NCBI RefSeq assembly: GCF_015711015.1
Contig: NZ_CP064653.1
Coordinates: forward strand, 1,116,001-1,180,000
Length of the DNA stretch: 64,000 nucleotides
Direction: 5' to 3'
Source: Methylomonas sp. LL1
Lineage (GTDB): Bacteria; Pseudomonadota; Gammaproteobacteria; Methylococcales; Methylomonadaceae
The translations under genes and the position numbers were made by a program. The notes beneath the pieces are model-generated. The model did no database searches. It was given only the letters and a program-made list of their open reading frames with translations, and was not told the DNA's origin. Shown piece after piece: positions 34,126 to 42,834 of this stretch. How positions within the stretch are numbered: position 1 is the stretch's first letter; every line of letters starts with the position of its first letter.

Positions 34126-34557
34126 CTAGGTGTTGAATGCCAGGGAAAAGTGATGACTGCTCAGTTGAAAGCCCTTGTTAAGATATAAACGATGGGCGTT
34201 AATGCGCTGATAGCCGGAATCCAAATGCACGCCCTGGCAGCCGTGCGCTTGCGCATGCTCGATCAGCCAATCGAGCAAGGCGCCGGCGAAACCTTGCGAA
34301 GTCTGGCCGCTGAGCGTGGCTAAATCGTCGACATACAGAATTTTGCCCCAGGCCAAAAACTCGGCGAACCGGAAACCCGCCACGCTTTTAATGGCGCCTT
34401 GTTGTCTAACAGCCAAAATTTGGTAGGACTGCGCTTGCTGGCGGCGAATTTGGGCCAAGAACTGCTCCTGCTTGAGATGCGGGCGCAGCTCGCTGAACAC
34501 CGGAAAACAGGCTTGAATGTCGGCGTCGGTATCGGCAATGAAAATATCGAGGGTCAT
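34126..34557 (-). CDS. GNAT-family N-acetyltransferase
   Basis: An acetyltransferase of 143 residues: MTLDIFIADTDADIQACFPV, then VAGFRFAEFLAWGKILYVDDLATLS and the acetyl-CoA-loop equivalent SQGFAGALLDWLIEHAQAHGC, ending LYLNKGFQL. The loop lacks the usual R/QxxGxG/A pattern in full. It is divergent from luxR; the lux-box-like palindrome at 34666-34681 lies 109 bases upstream of its start and 95 bases upstream of luxR, so it could be controlled by LuxR. It probably heads a three-gene unit with the fusion protein and the next GNAT. Confidence 0.8.
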   Translation of the reverse strand: MTLDIFIADTDADIQACFPVFSELRPHLKQEQFLAQIRRQQAQSYQILAVRQQGAIKSVAGFRFAEFLAWGKILYVDDLATLSGQTSQGFAGALLDWLIEHAQAHGCQGVHLDSGYQRINAHRLYLNKGFQLSSHHFSLAFNT

Positions 34558-34665
34558 GGCGGCTTAACAATCAAAAGGGTGTCTGTTGGCTTAAAACAAG
34601 ATACAGTGTGGCTGAAATTCCTACCAACTTTGTTAGATTAGATGCTATTTGCAGTCGGCTAACAA

Positions 34666-34681
34666 CTGTCAATATTGACAG
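34666..34681. promoter_or_regulatory. Perfect lux-box-like palindrome between GNAT and luxR
   Basis: CTGTCAATATTGACAG reads the same on both strands over 16 bases. It lies in the 219-base region between the divergent GNAT and luxR starts, in the right place for a LuxR-type operator. A near-identical copy is found at 30867-30882. The extra match AACAA on its left side is shared by both copies, which on the minus strand lies downstream, towards GNAT and DUF4260. Confidence 0.65.
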
Positions 34682-34776
34682 CTTATATCGCCATTTTGCT
34701 TTGCCGGTAAATCAGGATTTCGATGCATTCACCATTTTAGGATAAGCTTTCCAACAGTTTTAACGTTGGTAACCCC

Positions 34777-35487
34777 ATGAAAGCCTGGCAAGAAATTCAA
34801 CTTCAAGCACTGCAGACTTGTGAAAATGAGCATCAGATTTTTCAAACCATTGTTTCAATGGGTGCGGAATTGGGTTTTGATTACTGCGCCTACGGACTGA
34901 GGTTGGCGCTGCCACTGAGCAATCCGAAGATCGTGAAAAAGAGTAACTATCCAATGGCTTGGCAAGCGCAATATCAGACAAAAAACTATTGTGCGATCGA
35001 TCCCACCGTCAAACACGCCCTGCGCTCGCCACTGCCTATCCAGTGGACGGACGGTTTGTTCGCTTCGACGGCGGCGTTTTGGGAGGAAGCGCGTTCGTTC
35101 GGTTTGCGTTATGGTTGGGCGCAATCCATGCGGGATGTCCCTGGCGCAACCGGCATGCTCACTTTAGCGCGATCCGATGAGCCGCTTACCGAAACCGAGC
35201 TTGCGGCCAAGGCTTTCAAAATGGCTTGGTTAACTCAAAATGCGCATATTGCCTTGTCGCGCAGCTTGTTACCGAAATTGCTGCCGGAAGCGGATACCAA
35301 ATTATCCAACCGCGAGGTTGCGGTACTACGCTGGACTGCCGATGGCAAGACTTCCGGCGAAATAGCCAGCATCATGAAAATAACCGAGCGGACCGTTAAT
35401 TTTCATATCAGCAATGCCGCGACGAAATTGAATGCGGCCAACAAAACCTCGGCAGCCGTCAAAGCGGCGATGCTCGGTTTTTTATAA
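34777..35487 (+). CDS. luxR: LuxR-family quorum-sensing regulator (no adjacent LuxI)
   Basis: A regulator of 236 residues with an N-terminal autoinducer-binding domain (about 15-160) and a C-terminal LuxR helix-turn-helix (about 173-230, LSNREVAVLRWTADGKTSGEIASIM). The residues that hold acyl-homoserine lactone in TraR/LuxR are all present with a five-residue offset: Trp62, Tyr66, Asp75, Pro76, Trp90. It should therefore bind an acyl-homoserine lactone. No LuxI-type synthase is in the window, so it may be a solo receptor. A perfect palindrome 95 bases upstream is its likely operator. Confidence 0.9.
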   Translation: MKAWQEIQLQALQTCENEHQIFQTIVSMGAELGFDYCAYGLRLALPLSNPKIVKKSNYPMAWQAQYQTKNYCAIDPTVKHALRSPLPIQWTDGLFASTAAFWEEARSFGLRYGWAQSMRDVPGATGMLTLARSDEPLTETELAAKAFKMAWLTQNAHIALSRSLLPKLLPEADTKLSNREVAVLRWTADGKTSGEIASIMKITERTVNFHISNAATKLNAANKTSAAVKAAMLGFL

Positions 35488-35699
35488 AAACCCTGCGGTC
35501 AAATTTGATTACGGTGAATTCGACTCTTCATGACGCTAAAAACTGCCACATTGACTGTTTGATTATGAGCAAACACCTCATGGTATTTCGGCTTTTGCAT
35601 TCCGCGCCACGACTCAAAAAGGGCTCACACCTGTTGAGGTGCATCATTTGCTCACGCCTCGCTCCGCTGCCGACTTGGCCCGTGAACCGTGCGCGCTGT

Positions 35700-35909
35700 T
35701 CATAAATATGATCGACCCGATGATGCCAGCCCTTGCTCGTCGAAATAATGGGCGCTTTCGGCATCCACCTTGAGATACAGTGTATTGTCCACCACTAGGG
35801 CGAACATCAACCCACCGTGATAGATGCCGCAGCCGCCGAACATCATGCGCAGGGTAACGGGGCCGAACAGTTCGAAAACTTCGGGTAGATAGGCAATCAG
35901 TTCGCTCAT
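35700..35909 (-). pseudogene. Truncated TfoX N-terminal-domain gene
   Basis: From ATG 35909, which follows a GAGG site, 69 codons encode the start of a TfoX/Sxy-type domain: YLPEVFELFGPVTLRMMFGG, CGIYHGGLMFALVVDNTLYLK and AESAHYFDEQGL. The usual remainder (about 40 residues, with a KKG...LSYY segment) is missing; the frame ends in SSGRSYL. I found no continuation in the next 200 bases on the minus strand, so the gene looks cut off by a deletion. TfoX proteins relate to competence control. The 212 bases between luxR and this remnant hold no other gene. Confidence 0.65.
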
Positions 35910-36004
35910 CGCAACCTCAAAAAATGCATGCCCGCACCATCCAGCTAAGTGATAACCCCCCTTTTACCTTACGACCGCCGGTAATGGCAAAGCCTTCGGA
36001 ATAA

Positions 36005-36478
36005 TCATGCCCCTACCCCAACCGGAAACGCCGTCTTATCCACCACCCGCCGCAATACGAAGCTGGTATGTACTCCGCTGACCCCCGCAATGCCGGTGAT
36101 ACGTTTCAGCAGCAATTCCTGGTAGGCGTCCAAGTCCTTGACCATAACCTTGAGCTGATAATCGGCGGCCTGGCCGGTGATCAGCAGGCATTCCATCACC
36201 TCCGGAATCCCGGCAATAGCCGCTTCGAAGGCGCTGAAACGTTCCGGCGTGTGTTGGTCCATCGAAATGTGGATCAAGGCCATCAGCGTCAGACCCAAGG
36301 CTTTGGCGTCCAGCAGCGCCCGATAGCCGACGATCAAGCCGCCCTCCTCCAACGCCCGCACCCGCCGCAAGCAGGGTGACGGTGACAGGCCGATGCGATC
36401 GGCTAGGTCCTGGTTGCTGATGCGGCCGTCGGCTTGCAGGATGTTCAAGATTTGACTGTCGTATCGATCCAGTTCCAT
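36005..36478 (-). CDS. Lrp/AsnC-family regulator
   Basis: A regulator of 157 residues with the usual two parts: an N-terminal helix-turn-helix (ILQADGRISNQDLADRIGLSPSPCLRRVRALE) and a C-terminal RAM/ASNC effector domain (about 65-145, with ITGQAADYQLKVMVKD). Such proteins bind amino acids and control amino-acid genes. It is divergent from leuA, with 162 bases between the starts, so leuA is a probable target. At 157 residues it is the normal length of Lrp proteins. Confidence 0.88.
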   Translation of the reverse strand: MELDRYDSQILNILQADGRISNQDLADRIGLSPSPCLRRVRALEEGGLIVGYRALLDAKALGLTLMALIHISMDQHTPERFSAFEAAIAGIPEVMECLLITGQAADYQLKVMVKDLDAYQELLLKRITGIAGVSGVHTSFVLRRVVDKTAFPVGVGA

Positions 36479-36640
36479 AAAATATCCATTATTCAGATAC
36501 TAAAACAATTAAATAAAACGTTTTCCATTCTTACGGCAATATTCTATCAATGATAGGCATTTTTCATAGCACAAACGCAATCGCCTAGCGGACGGTTTGG
36601 CTTATCTTATCGGCATCCCATTTACCGAGAGCACGCAGCC

Positions 36641-38368
36641 ATGTTGACCGATCCTTCCCGCAAATACCGCCCATTCCCGCCGGTGGCGCTTGCCGACCGG
36701 CAATGGCCAAACCGCACGATCACTCAAGCGCCGATCTGGATGAGCACCGATTTGCGCGACGGCAACCAGGCCTTGTTCGAACCAATGAACGCCGAACGCA
36801 AACTGCGCCTGTTCCGGACCTTGTGCGGCATCGGTTTCAAGGAAATCGAAGTGGCGTTTCCGTCGGCCTCGCAAACCGATTTTGATTTCGTGCGCCGCTT
36901 GATAGACGAGGCGTTGATACCCGACGACGTAACCATCGAAGTGCTCAGCCACGCCCGCGAGCAGTTGTTGCGCCGCACCGTCGAAGCTCTACACGGCGCA
37001 CGTTCGGCCATCGTCCATATCGTCAATGCAACCTCTCAACCGTTTCGCGAACTGGTATTGGGCATGAGCCGGGCCGAGGTATTGGCGATGGCCGTCAATG
37101 CGGTACGGCTGGTCAAACAATTGACCGCCAACCAGCCGGAAAACCAATGGCGCTTGCAATATAGCCTGGAAACCTTCACCGCCACCGAGCCGGAGTTTGC
37201 CGTCGAAGTTTGCGATGCGATCAGTGCCGCCTGGGGCGCGACGCCGGACAATAAGATCATTCTGAATTTGCCTTCGTCGGTGGAAACGGCGACGCCGAAC
37301 GTCTACGCCGACCAGATCGAATGGATGCACCGCCATATCGCCCGCCGCGACAGCGTCATCCTCAGCGTGCATCCGCACAACGACCGCGGCACCGCGGTAG
37401 CCGCCGCCGAACTGGCGTTGATGGCCGGCGCCGAGCGCGTCGAGGGTTGCTTGTTCGGCAACGGCGAACGCACCGGCAACGTGGATTTGGTGACGCTGGC
37501 GTTGAATCTCTACACCCAGGGCGTGGCGCCGGGCTTGGATTTTTCCGACATCAATAAAGTGGTGGGCGATTTCGAGGCGTGCACTGGCTTGAGCGTACCG
37601 CCCCGCCAACCCTATGCCGGCGAGTTGGTGTTCACCGCATTTTCCGGCTCGCACCAAGACGCCATCAAGAAAGGCTTTGCCGCGCGGCAGCCTGATAGCG
37701 TCTGGAATGTGCCCTATCTGCCGTTCGATCCGGCTGATGTCGGCCGTGGTTACGACGCGGTGATCCGCATCAACAGCCAGTCCGGCAAGGGCGGTATCGC
37801 CCATTTGTTGGAAAGCCATTATGGGGTCGTACTGCCTCGCCGCCTGAAGTTGGAGTTTTCGCAAGTGGTGCAACGCCATGCCGACCGCCGCGGCGGCGAA
37901 ATCGGCGCGGAACAGTTGTGGCGATTGTTCGCAGAGACTTATCTCGACGCGGCAAAACCGTGGCGTTATCTGGATCACCAATTGTTCGAGCATGCGCAAG
38001 GCCAAGGCATACAGCTGCAAATCGAATTTGATGGCACGTCGCACGAATTAACCGGCCTGGGTAACGGACCGATAGCCGCCGCCATCCAGGCTTTAGGCTC
38101 GCTCGGCAGCGCAGTGGTGGTGTGCAGCTACGAGGAACGCTCGACCGGCAGCGGCGGCGATGCCCTGGCCTGCGCCTTTGTCGAACTGGCGACTGCGAAT
38201 AGCCAAACCGCCTATGGCGTCGGCATGGACGGCAACATCATCAACGCATCGATCAAGGCGCTGATCAGCGGTTGCAATCGCTTGGCCAACGATACCGGCA
38301 TTCTGCAACACCACTCCATTAAATCGGCGGGTTTAACTCAAACAACTCGCCAACCGCAAACCTTATAA
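36641..38368 (+). CDS. leuA: 2-isopropylmalate synthase, second (yeast-like) type
   Basis: LeuA joins acetyl-CoA and 2-ketoisovalerate to make 2-isopropylmalate, the first step of leucine synthesis. This 575-residue protein starts with SRKYRPFPPVALADRQWPNRTI and STDLRDGNQALFEPM, which mark the type found in actinobacteria and yeast and distinct from the E. coli LeuA. The metal histidines are in SVHPHNDRGTAVAAAELAL, and NGERTGNVDL and the C-terminal LeuA regulatory domain (about 440-560) follow. It is separated from an Lrp regulator by 162 bases and is followed by a methyltransferase gene. Confidence 0.92.
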   Translation: MLTDPSRKYRPFPPVALADRQWPNRTITQAPIWMSTDLRDGNQALFEPMNAERKLRLFRTLCGIGFKEIEVAFPSASQTDFDFVRRLIDEALIPDDVTIEVLSHAREQLLRRTVEALHGARSAIVHIVNATSQPFRELVLGMSRAEVLAMAVNAVRLVKQLTANQPENQWRLQYSLETFTATEPEFAVEVCDAISAAWGATPDNKIILNLPSSVETATPNVYADQIEWMHRHIARRDSVILSVHPHNDRGTAVAAAELALMAGAERVEGCLFGNGERTGNVDLVTLALNLYTQGVAPGLDFSDINKVVGDFEACTGLSVPPRQPYAGELVFTAFSGSHQDAIKKGFAARQPDSVWNVPYLPFDPADVGRGYDAVIRINSQSGKGGIAHLLESHYGVVLPRRLKLEFSQVVQRHADRRGGEIGAEQLWRLFAETYLDAAKPWRYLDHQLFEHAQGQGIQLQIEFDGTSHELTGLGNGPIAAAIQALGSLGSAVVVCSYEERSTGSGGDALACAFVELATANSQTAYGVGMDGNIINASIKALISGCNRLANDTGILQHHSIKSAGLTQTTRQPQTL

Positions 38369-38387
38369 AGTGAAACAGGAGACAACA

Positions 38388-39191
38388 TTGAATACTTACC
38401 GCTGGAACGCCCAGGATTATGCTCAAAACTCGCAAGCCCAACAGCAATGGGCTAAAGAACTGATCGCACTGTTGCAGCTAAGCGGCCACGAAACCGTGCT
38501 GGATTTAGGTTGCGGCGACGGCAAAGTCACGGCGGAAATCGCCAGAATCGTCGATTGCGGCGCGGTGGTCGGTATCGATAATGCCGAGGCGATGATAGCT
38601 CTAGCCAAGCATAGCTACCCGGAACAGCAACATCCTAACCTGTCGTTTCGGGTCATGGATGCGGGGAATTTAAGCTTTGCCGAACAATTTGACGTTGTGT
38701 TCTCCAACGCGGTGCTGCATTGGGTCAAGCAGCATCAACCGGTGATCGACGGCTTATACCGAAGCCTGAAAATGGGCGGCAAAATCCTGCTGCGCATGGG
38801 CGGACAAGGCGATGCCGCCGCCATGCGGGCGGCGATTGACCGGATCAAGGACTCGGCGCCATGGTCGCGGTATTTTATCGGCTTCGAGTTTCCGTATACC
38901 TTTTCAGCGGTCGATGAATACCGGGTGATGCTGGACGCCGCCGGCTTTAATGTCAAACGGCTCGAACTCGTCGCCAAGGACATGAGCCACGACGGACGGG
39001 AAGGTCTGGCGAGCTGGATTCGAACCACCTGGCTGCCGTACACGCACAGGATTCCCGAAAACCATAGAGAATCGTTTATCGAAGCGGTCTGTTCGAGTTA
39101 CCTAGATCAAGTGCCGTTATGTGCGGACGGCCAAGCCCATGTGGCGATGGTCTTGCTCGAAGTCGAAGCGGAGAAATCGGCAAAAACTTAA
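38388..39191 (+). CDS. Class I SAM methyltransferase (trans-aconitate type)
   Basis: A methyltransferase of 267 residues with motif I VLDLGCGDGKVTAEIA, followed by VVGIDNAEAMIALAK and a FDVVFSNAVLHWVKQH post-motif, as in trans-aconitate methyltransferase. The start is set at TTG 38388, five bases after AGGAGA; a GTG at 38370, one base after the leuA stop, is possible but has no ribosome site. It is 19 bases from leuA and probably shares its transcript. The substrate is unknown, but a carboxylic acid fits the family. Confidence 0.82.
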   Translation: MNTYRWNAQDYAQNSQAQQQWAKELIALLQLSGHETVLDLGCGDGKVTAEIARIVDCGAVVGIDNAEAMIALAKHSYPEQQHPNLSFRVMDAGNLSFAEQFDVVFSNAVLHWVKQHQPVIDGLYRSLKMGGKILLRMGGQGDAAAMRAAIDRIKDSAPWSRYFIGFEFPYTFSAVDEYRVMLDAAGFNVKRLELVAKDMSHDGREGLASWIRTTWLPYTHRIPENHRESFIEAVCSSYLDQVPLCADGQAHVAMVLLEVEAEKSAKT

Positions 39192-39414
39192 GCCCGCGTG
39201 ACCCGGACTAGTGAAGCGTTTTCGGGAGAAACGGAAGTCTTTGTTCGTGCTAATACGCTTCGGTATTCGCGCGGCCTTCATGCTCAAGTGCTTACCTGAT
39301 TGTATTAGTTCGGCCAATACTGAAATTTCGCGCCAATCTCTCCTATGGGATCAGCACACGCTAGAAACCATTATTATCTGTTTTTTTCAATATGAGTACG
39401 TGTGTTGTAGTGGT

Positions 39415-40113
39415 TTACTCTACTGTTTCTGGCGAATAGTCAATACGATTCCACTCAATCGAACGCTTGCGCCAGTGTGTATCAATTTCCTGAGTGAAGT
39501 CAGGCCGTACCAACTTGGCGCGAACTTCACACCATTCCGACGATTCACGGCGAATCACCAGCCCTTCCAGGGAGCCAGATCGATAATTACTGGGAGCGGT
39601 CACGACTAACCGTTTCAGTTCGGAAAGTGAGGTCTTACCATAAAACACTTGCGGCACCGTTACCAAACCGGCTTCGTTTGCCAACTTATTACGACGAGAG
39701 GAGTTCCAGAACCGGCCAACGCTCTTGTCGTACACATCAAACAAAAGCAACCAATCCGGCAGCGCTGAATAGTCCAGCGAATGGCGCGCGGCACACCATT
39801 CACAAAAAAAGACTAAGCGAGGGTTTAGCACTGCGTGTAATGCGTCACCATGCTGAGATAGCCAAGCGGGCAAGCGCGTAAACTGGCCTGCATGAGGTTC
39901 AGTAAGATACTGGCCCCGATTTTGCAATTGCAGTTGACCGTCGGCATCAAGCGACAACCCTAGATTGGCACCATCGAGCTTCTCTTCCACCAACACTGCA
40001 TCTGCAAGCAATGATTTGACCTCAGCAGTGGTCAACACCTTGTCATCGCGTGGCACACCTTCACCCAGCCAAGCAAGGTGCGGTGTATGAGGGTAGCGGA
40101 AGAAACCGGTCAC
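39415..40113 (-). CDS. RNA ligase (Rnl2/DRB0094-like)
   Basis: An RNA-joining enzyme of 232 residues, about the size of a bare nucleotidyltransferase domain. The adenylated lysine is Lys45 in EEKLDGANLGL (motif I, KxDGxN); later motifs are FFCEWC (motif III area), SLEGLVIRRES (motif IV) and RAKLVRPDF (motif V lysine). It starts with GTG at 40113, three bases after the stop of the PIN nuclease gene, so it is the third gene of the ATPase-PIN-ligase operon. I infer that it reseals RNA cut by the neighbour, or by an invader. It has no kinase/phosphatase partner here. Confidence 0.83.
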   Translation of the reverse strand: MTGFFRYPHTPHLAWLGEGVPRDDKVLTTAEVKSLLADAVLVEEKLDGANLGLSLDADGQLQLQNRGQYLTEPHAGQFTRLPAWLSQHGDALHAVLNPRLVFFCEWCAARHSLDYSALPDWLLLFDVYDKSVGRFWNSSRRNKLANEAGLVTVPQVFYGKTSLSELKRLVVTAPSNYRSGSLEGLVIRRESSEWCEVRAKLVRPDFTQEIDTHWRKRSIEWNRIDYSPETVE

Positions 40114-40116
40114 GAC

Positions 40117-40647
40117 TCAAGCCGGCAACTCTGGCAAGGGATTGTTTGGAAATTTCTTGCGATAAAAAACGCAAGCGTCGGCGGGACACAAAAATTCCAC
40201 TCTAACACCTTTTGCCTGCAAGCTCTGCCACCAGTCCAGCCATTTGCAGTCGGCGGCCTGCCAAACGGTTGGCTTATTTGGGTGAGCGTTGGCTACAGCC
40301 GCGAATTTGCGATCAGGCGCATCGAATACACGTTGCAGTGACGGATCGGGAAACTCCGCAAAATAATCATTCGTGGTTTCAGTTAGTGCTACAAATTCTA
40401 CTCTTGCGGTATTGCCTTGGTTTTGTAACAGCCATTTTAAAAAACTATCGCCTACTCCTTTAGGTTGATTCGGGTGCGTTTTATTCAGATACTCGCCAAG
40501 AATCCGGAAGTCATCATCAATGACAGTTATCCCTGATTTTTCCATGTCCTGCAAACGACGAATACACTCTTCAACGCACTCAGGCGAAACTTCCGGATGC
40601 CGTCCATTTGCCACTAGCAGTACATTGGTATCAATTACTGCCTTCAT
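40117..40647 (-). CDS. PIN-domain nuclease
   Basis: A protein of 176 residues with a PIN-type fold: the first acidic residue is in KAVIDTNVLLVA (Asp6), an acid-rich helix follows (PECVEECIRRLQDME), and a DAPDRKFAAVANAH stretch (109-122) and QAADCKWLDW give further carboxylates for Mg2+ binding. PIN proteins are RNases, often toxins, but no VapB-like antitoxin is next to it. Its start overlaps the ATPase stop (ATGA). A position between an ATPase and an RNA ligase suggests a controlled RNA-cutting step. The target is unknown. Confidence 0.75.
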   Translation of the reverse strand: MKAVIDTNVLLVANGRHPEVSPECVEECIRRLQDMEKSGITVIDDDFRILGEYLNKTHPNQPKGVGDSFLKWLLQNQGNTARVEFVALTETTNDYFAEFPDPSLQRVFDAPDRKFAAVANAHPNKPTVWQAADCKWLDWWQSLQAKGVRVEFLCPADACVFYRKKFPNNPLPELPA

Positions 40648-42041
40648 TGCGTGCTGGCCTGTTTATTGAGTTCTTTTTTGCGGTGCATCGCTGCCAAAGT
40701 ACGGCCGGCAATGTCAGCCATCTCATCACCAAAAAAATTTTCCGGCCAGTTTTCGATCTCTCCAAACATATTAAGGCGCAGTGGCTCCAGTTCTGTTGCT
40801 GCATCAGTGCGATGGCAGAAATATACCGCTACATCGTCAGGCAAAACGGAACCCTCTGCCACTCGCCGTTGCAGGCGATTGAGAAAATGTTCTGAATGAC
40901 TTTCGACGATCAATTGAACGTTGCGCTCTTTGCCGTTTTCACGGGCTTGCGTTGCGGAGATAGATACGTCGGCCAATTCAGCCTGGACTTGTGGATGTAA
41001 ATGAATTTCCGGTTGTTCCATCCAAATCGTCGAATTGGGAGTGCAATAAAAAGCCTGTACCAGAGCGGGTAAAACCTGTGATACGCCAAAACCCACATCC
41101 GTGATTTTGACCTCGCTGGCTGAGGCGTGTGTTTTGACCAGTACCTCGTATTCTTTTCGGCCTTCCGCCACGGGTTTGACCGAAAAACTTTCAATGATCC
41201 CCAAGTCTTTAAGCCATTGCGCGATAAACTCATCAAAGCGCGCCAAATGTTTTTTAGGGCCACGATTCAGCTTTCTTTCCTGGGCACTGGCAGCCAGAAT
41301 GGCTGCAATCGCAAACTCACCCTTCTGTCCTACGCTCTCCGGCGTTTCTCCCGACCATGAATAGATGCGTTTTGGATGATCACGCAAGGGTCCTAGGTAG
41401 TACACACTATTGAGCGCCGCTTCCGTACTCAAGGCAAAATCCGATAAAAATTCCGCATTTTGAAAGCGGGCGCGACTCTGATCGGAAATGCGGTAAAACT
41501 TGTCTGGGTCATCCAACGGCCAAATTCTTCCTGTATTGCGCACAAATTTATATTCGTTCGAAGAAATATCCAGTTTGTTTTTTTCGTCGCGCGAGTATTC
41601 AACTGACAACTGATTTTCATTGTTACGCAAAAGTTGATAAGTCAACTTGTCAACTCTGGGTTGTTCTTTCGCAGCGGCCGAAAGCGTGACATCTAACCGC
41701 AGTTCATCTCCGGCAAATTTTTTCTGGCTGATCGGGTCGCGCGCCACCAGCTCTTTGCCTGGAATTTTCCATCCGAGTTCAAATTCCAGCTCGTTCGTTA
41801 AATCATGGTTATGCAGGCATTCTGCAAACGTGCCCAAGTCAATAAGAGCATTATCATCACCCAAGTGAAGAGGTCGCTTTCGGTCGGCCGATAATGTTGT
41901 TTGCTTGAGCGCCAGCAGTAAGTGACCCAAACTACTCTTGCCCGAGCTGTTCGCGCCGAAAATCACCGTCAACGGTGCGAGACGAATGGGACCGGTGTCT
42001 TTCCAGGCTTTAAAGTTTTTGATGTGCAAATGGGTTAGCAT
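40644..42041 (-). CDS. OLD/AAA-type ATPase, DUF3696 family
   Basis: An ATPase of 465 residues that starts MLTHLHIKNFKAWKDTGPI, with Walker A FGANSSGKSS (28-37), a signature-like ITDVGFGVSQVLPALVQ, Walker B STIWMEQPEIHLHPQ and the switch histidine VESHSEHFLNRL; it has no C-terminal Toprim domain. Such proteins are partners of nucleases in many anti-phage systems. It is the first gene of a three-gene unit and overlaps the PIN nuclease by four bases. The 258 bases upstream hold no gene. Confidence 0.88.
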   Translation of the reverse strand: MLTHLHIKNFKAWKDTGPIRLAPLTVIFGANSSGKSSLGHLLLALKQTTLSADRKRPLHLGDDNALIDLGTFAECLHNHDLTNELEFELGWKIPGKELVARDPISQKKFAGDELRLDVTLSAAAKEQPRVDKLTYQLLRNNENQLSVEYSRDEKNKLDISSNEYKFVRNTGRIWPLDDPDKFYRISDQSRARFQNAEFLSDFALSTEAALNSVYYLGPLRDHPKRIYSWSGETPESVGQKGEFAIAAILAASAQERKLNRGPKKHLARFDEFIAQWLKDLGIIESFSVKPVAEGRKEYEVLVKTHASASEVKITDVGFGVSQVLPALVQAFYCTPNSTIWMEQPEIHLHPQVQAELADVSISATQARENGKERNVQLIVESHSEHFLNRLQRRVAEGSVLPDDVAVYFCHRTDAATELEPLRLNMFGEIENWPENFFGDEMADIAGRTLAAMHRKKELNKQASTQ

Positions 42042-42299
42042 TTATGTGATTTTCCTGTTTTAAATTTGTCCTAGGCATACAAGGCGATAAGTGAATATTG
42101 GCTTCGAACCATGCACGCTAATCGCACATTTTGACGGACAGATTGTTGAGCGTTTGTTGTCCCTGCAAATTAATTATCTTACGACATCTTAAGCTTAGGG
42201 TCGGTTTTACTCACCCATCCTCCATAATCAGAACATTCTACGCGATTAGCGTTTTACGTTCTCACGCGTCCGCATTGGCGGCGACAAATTTAAAAGCTC

Positions 42300-42791
42300 T
42301 CAATACGGCATCCCGTCCTTGTGGGCGAAGCGAAAGTTATTATCGACAAAGGCAGCCTGCAAGTCGTCGTCCGGGTAGACGACTTGGTCACCCGCGCTGC
42401 GGTCGCCGATTTCCAGATACACGACGTCACTCGCCGTTTCGTTGACCAGCCGGTGGGCATCGCCGCTGCCGGCTTTAAAGCCGGCGCACATGCCGGGCGA
42501 CAACGGCGTGGGGCCGGCATCGGTGTAAAGGGTTGGGCAACCTTGCAAGATGTAGATAAATTCGTCCTGCTGGCTATGCGCATGGCGCAAAGCCGATATC
42601 GCCCCCGGCGCCAACCGCGTCAGATTGACGCCGAAATTTTGCAGGCCAAACAATTCGCCTAACGCCCGTTTTTCACGGCCCTCCAGCCGGGCGCCATGCA
42701 AGTGCAAAATGGCTTGCGGATACAAGGATTTTCTTGCGCGCGGCGGCACTTGCTCCGCTTCGGCGGCAATTGGGAACGTTGATTCAGTCAT
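42300..42791 (-). CDS. Cupin-domain protein
   Basis: A protein of 163 residues with a cupin barrel. Motif 1 is ALRHAHSQQDEFIYILQG (His, His, Glu metal ligands) and motif 2 is AGSGDAHRLVN with the last histidine. The YPDDDLQAAFVDNNFRFAHKDGMPY end is typical of a family of small stand-alone cupins. The reaction is unknown. It is a single gene, flanked by a 258-base gene-free stretch on one side and an inverted-repeat element on the other. Confidence 0.82.
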   Translation of the reverse strand: MTESTFPIAAEAEQVPPRARKSLYPQAILHLHGARLEGREKRALGELFGLQNFGVNLTRLAPGAISALRHAHSQQDEFIYILQGCPTLYTDAGPTPLSPGMCAGFKAGSGDAHRLVNETASDVVYLEIGDRSAGDQVVYPDDDLQAAFVDNNFRFAHKDGMPY

Positions 42792-42834
42792 GGGGAACGA
42801 TCCTAAGAAGATTGAAAAATGCTGGCGGTTTACT

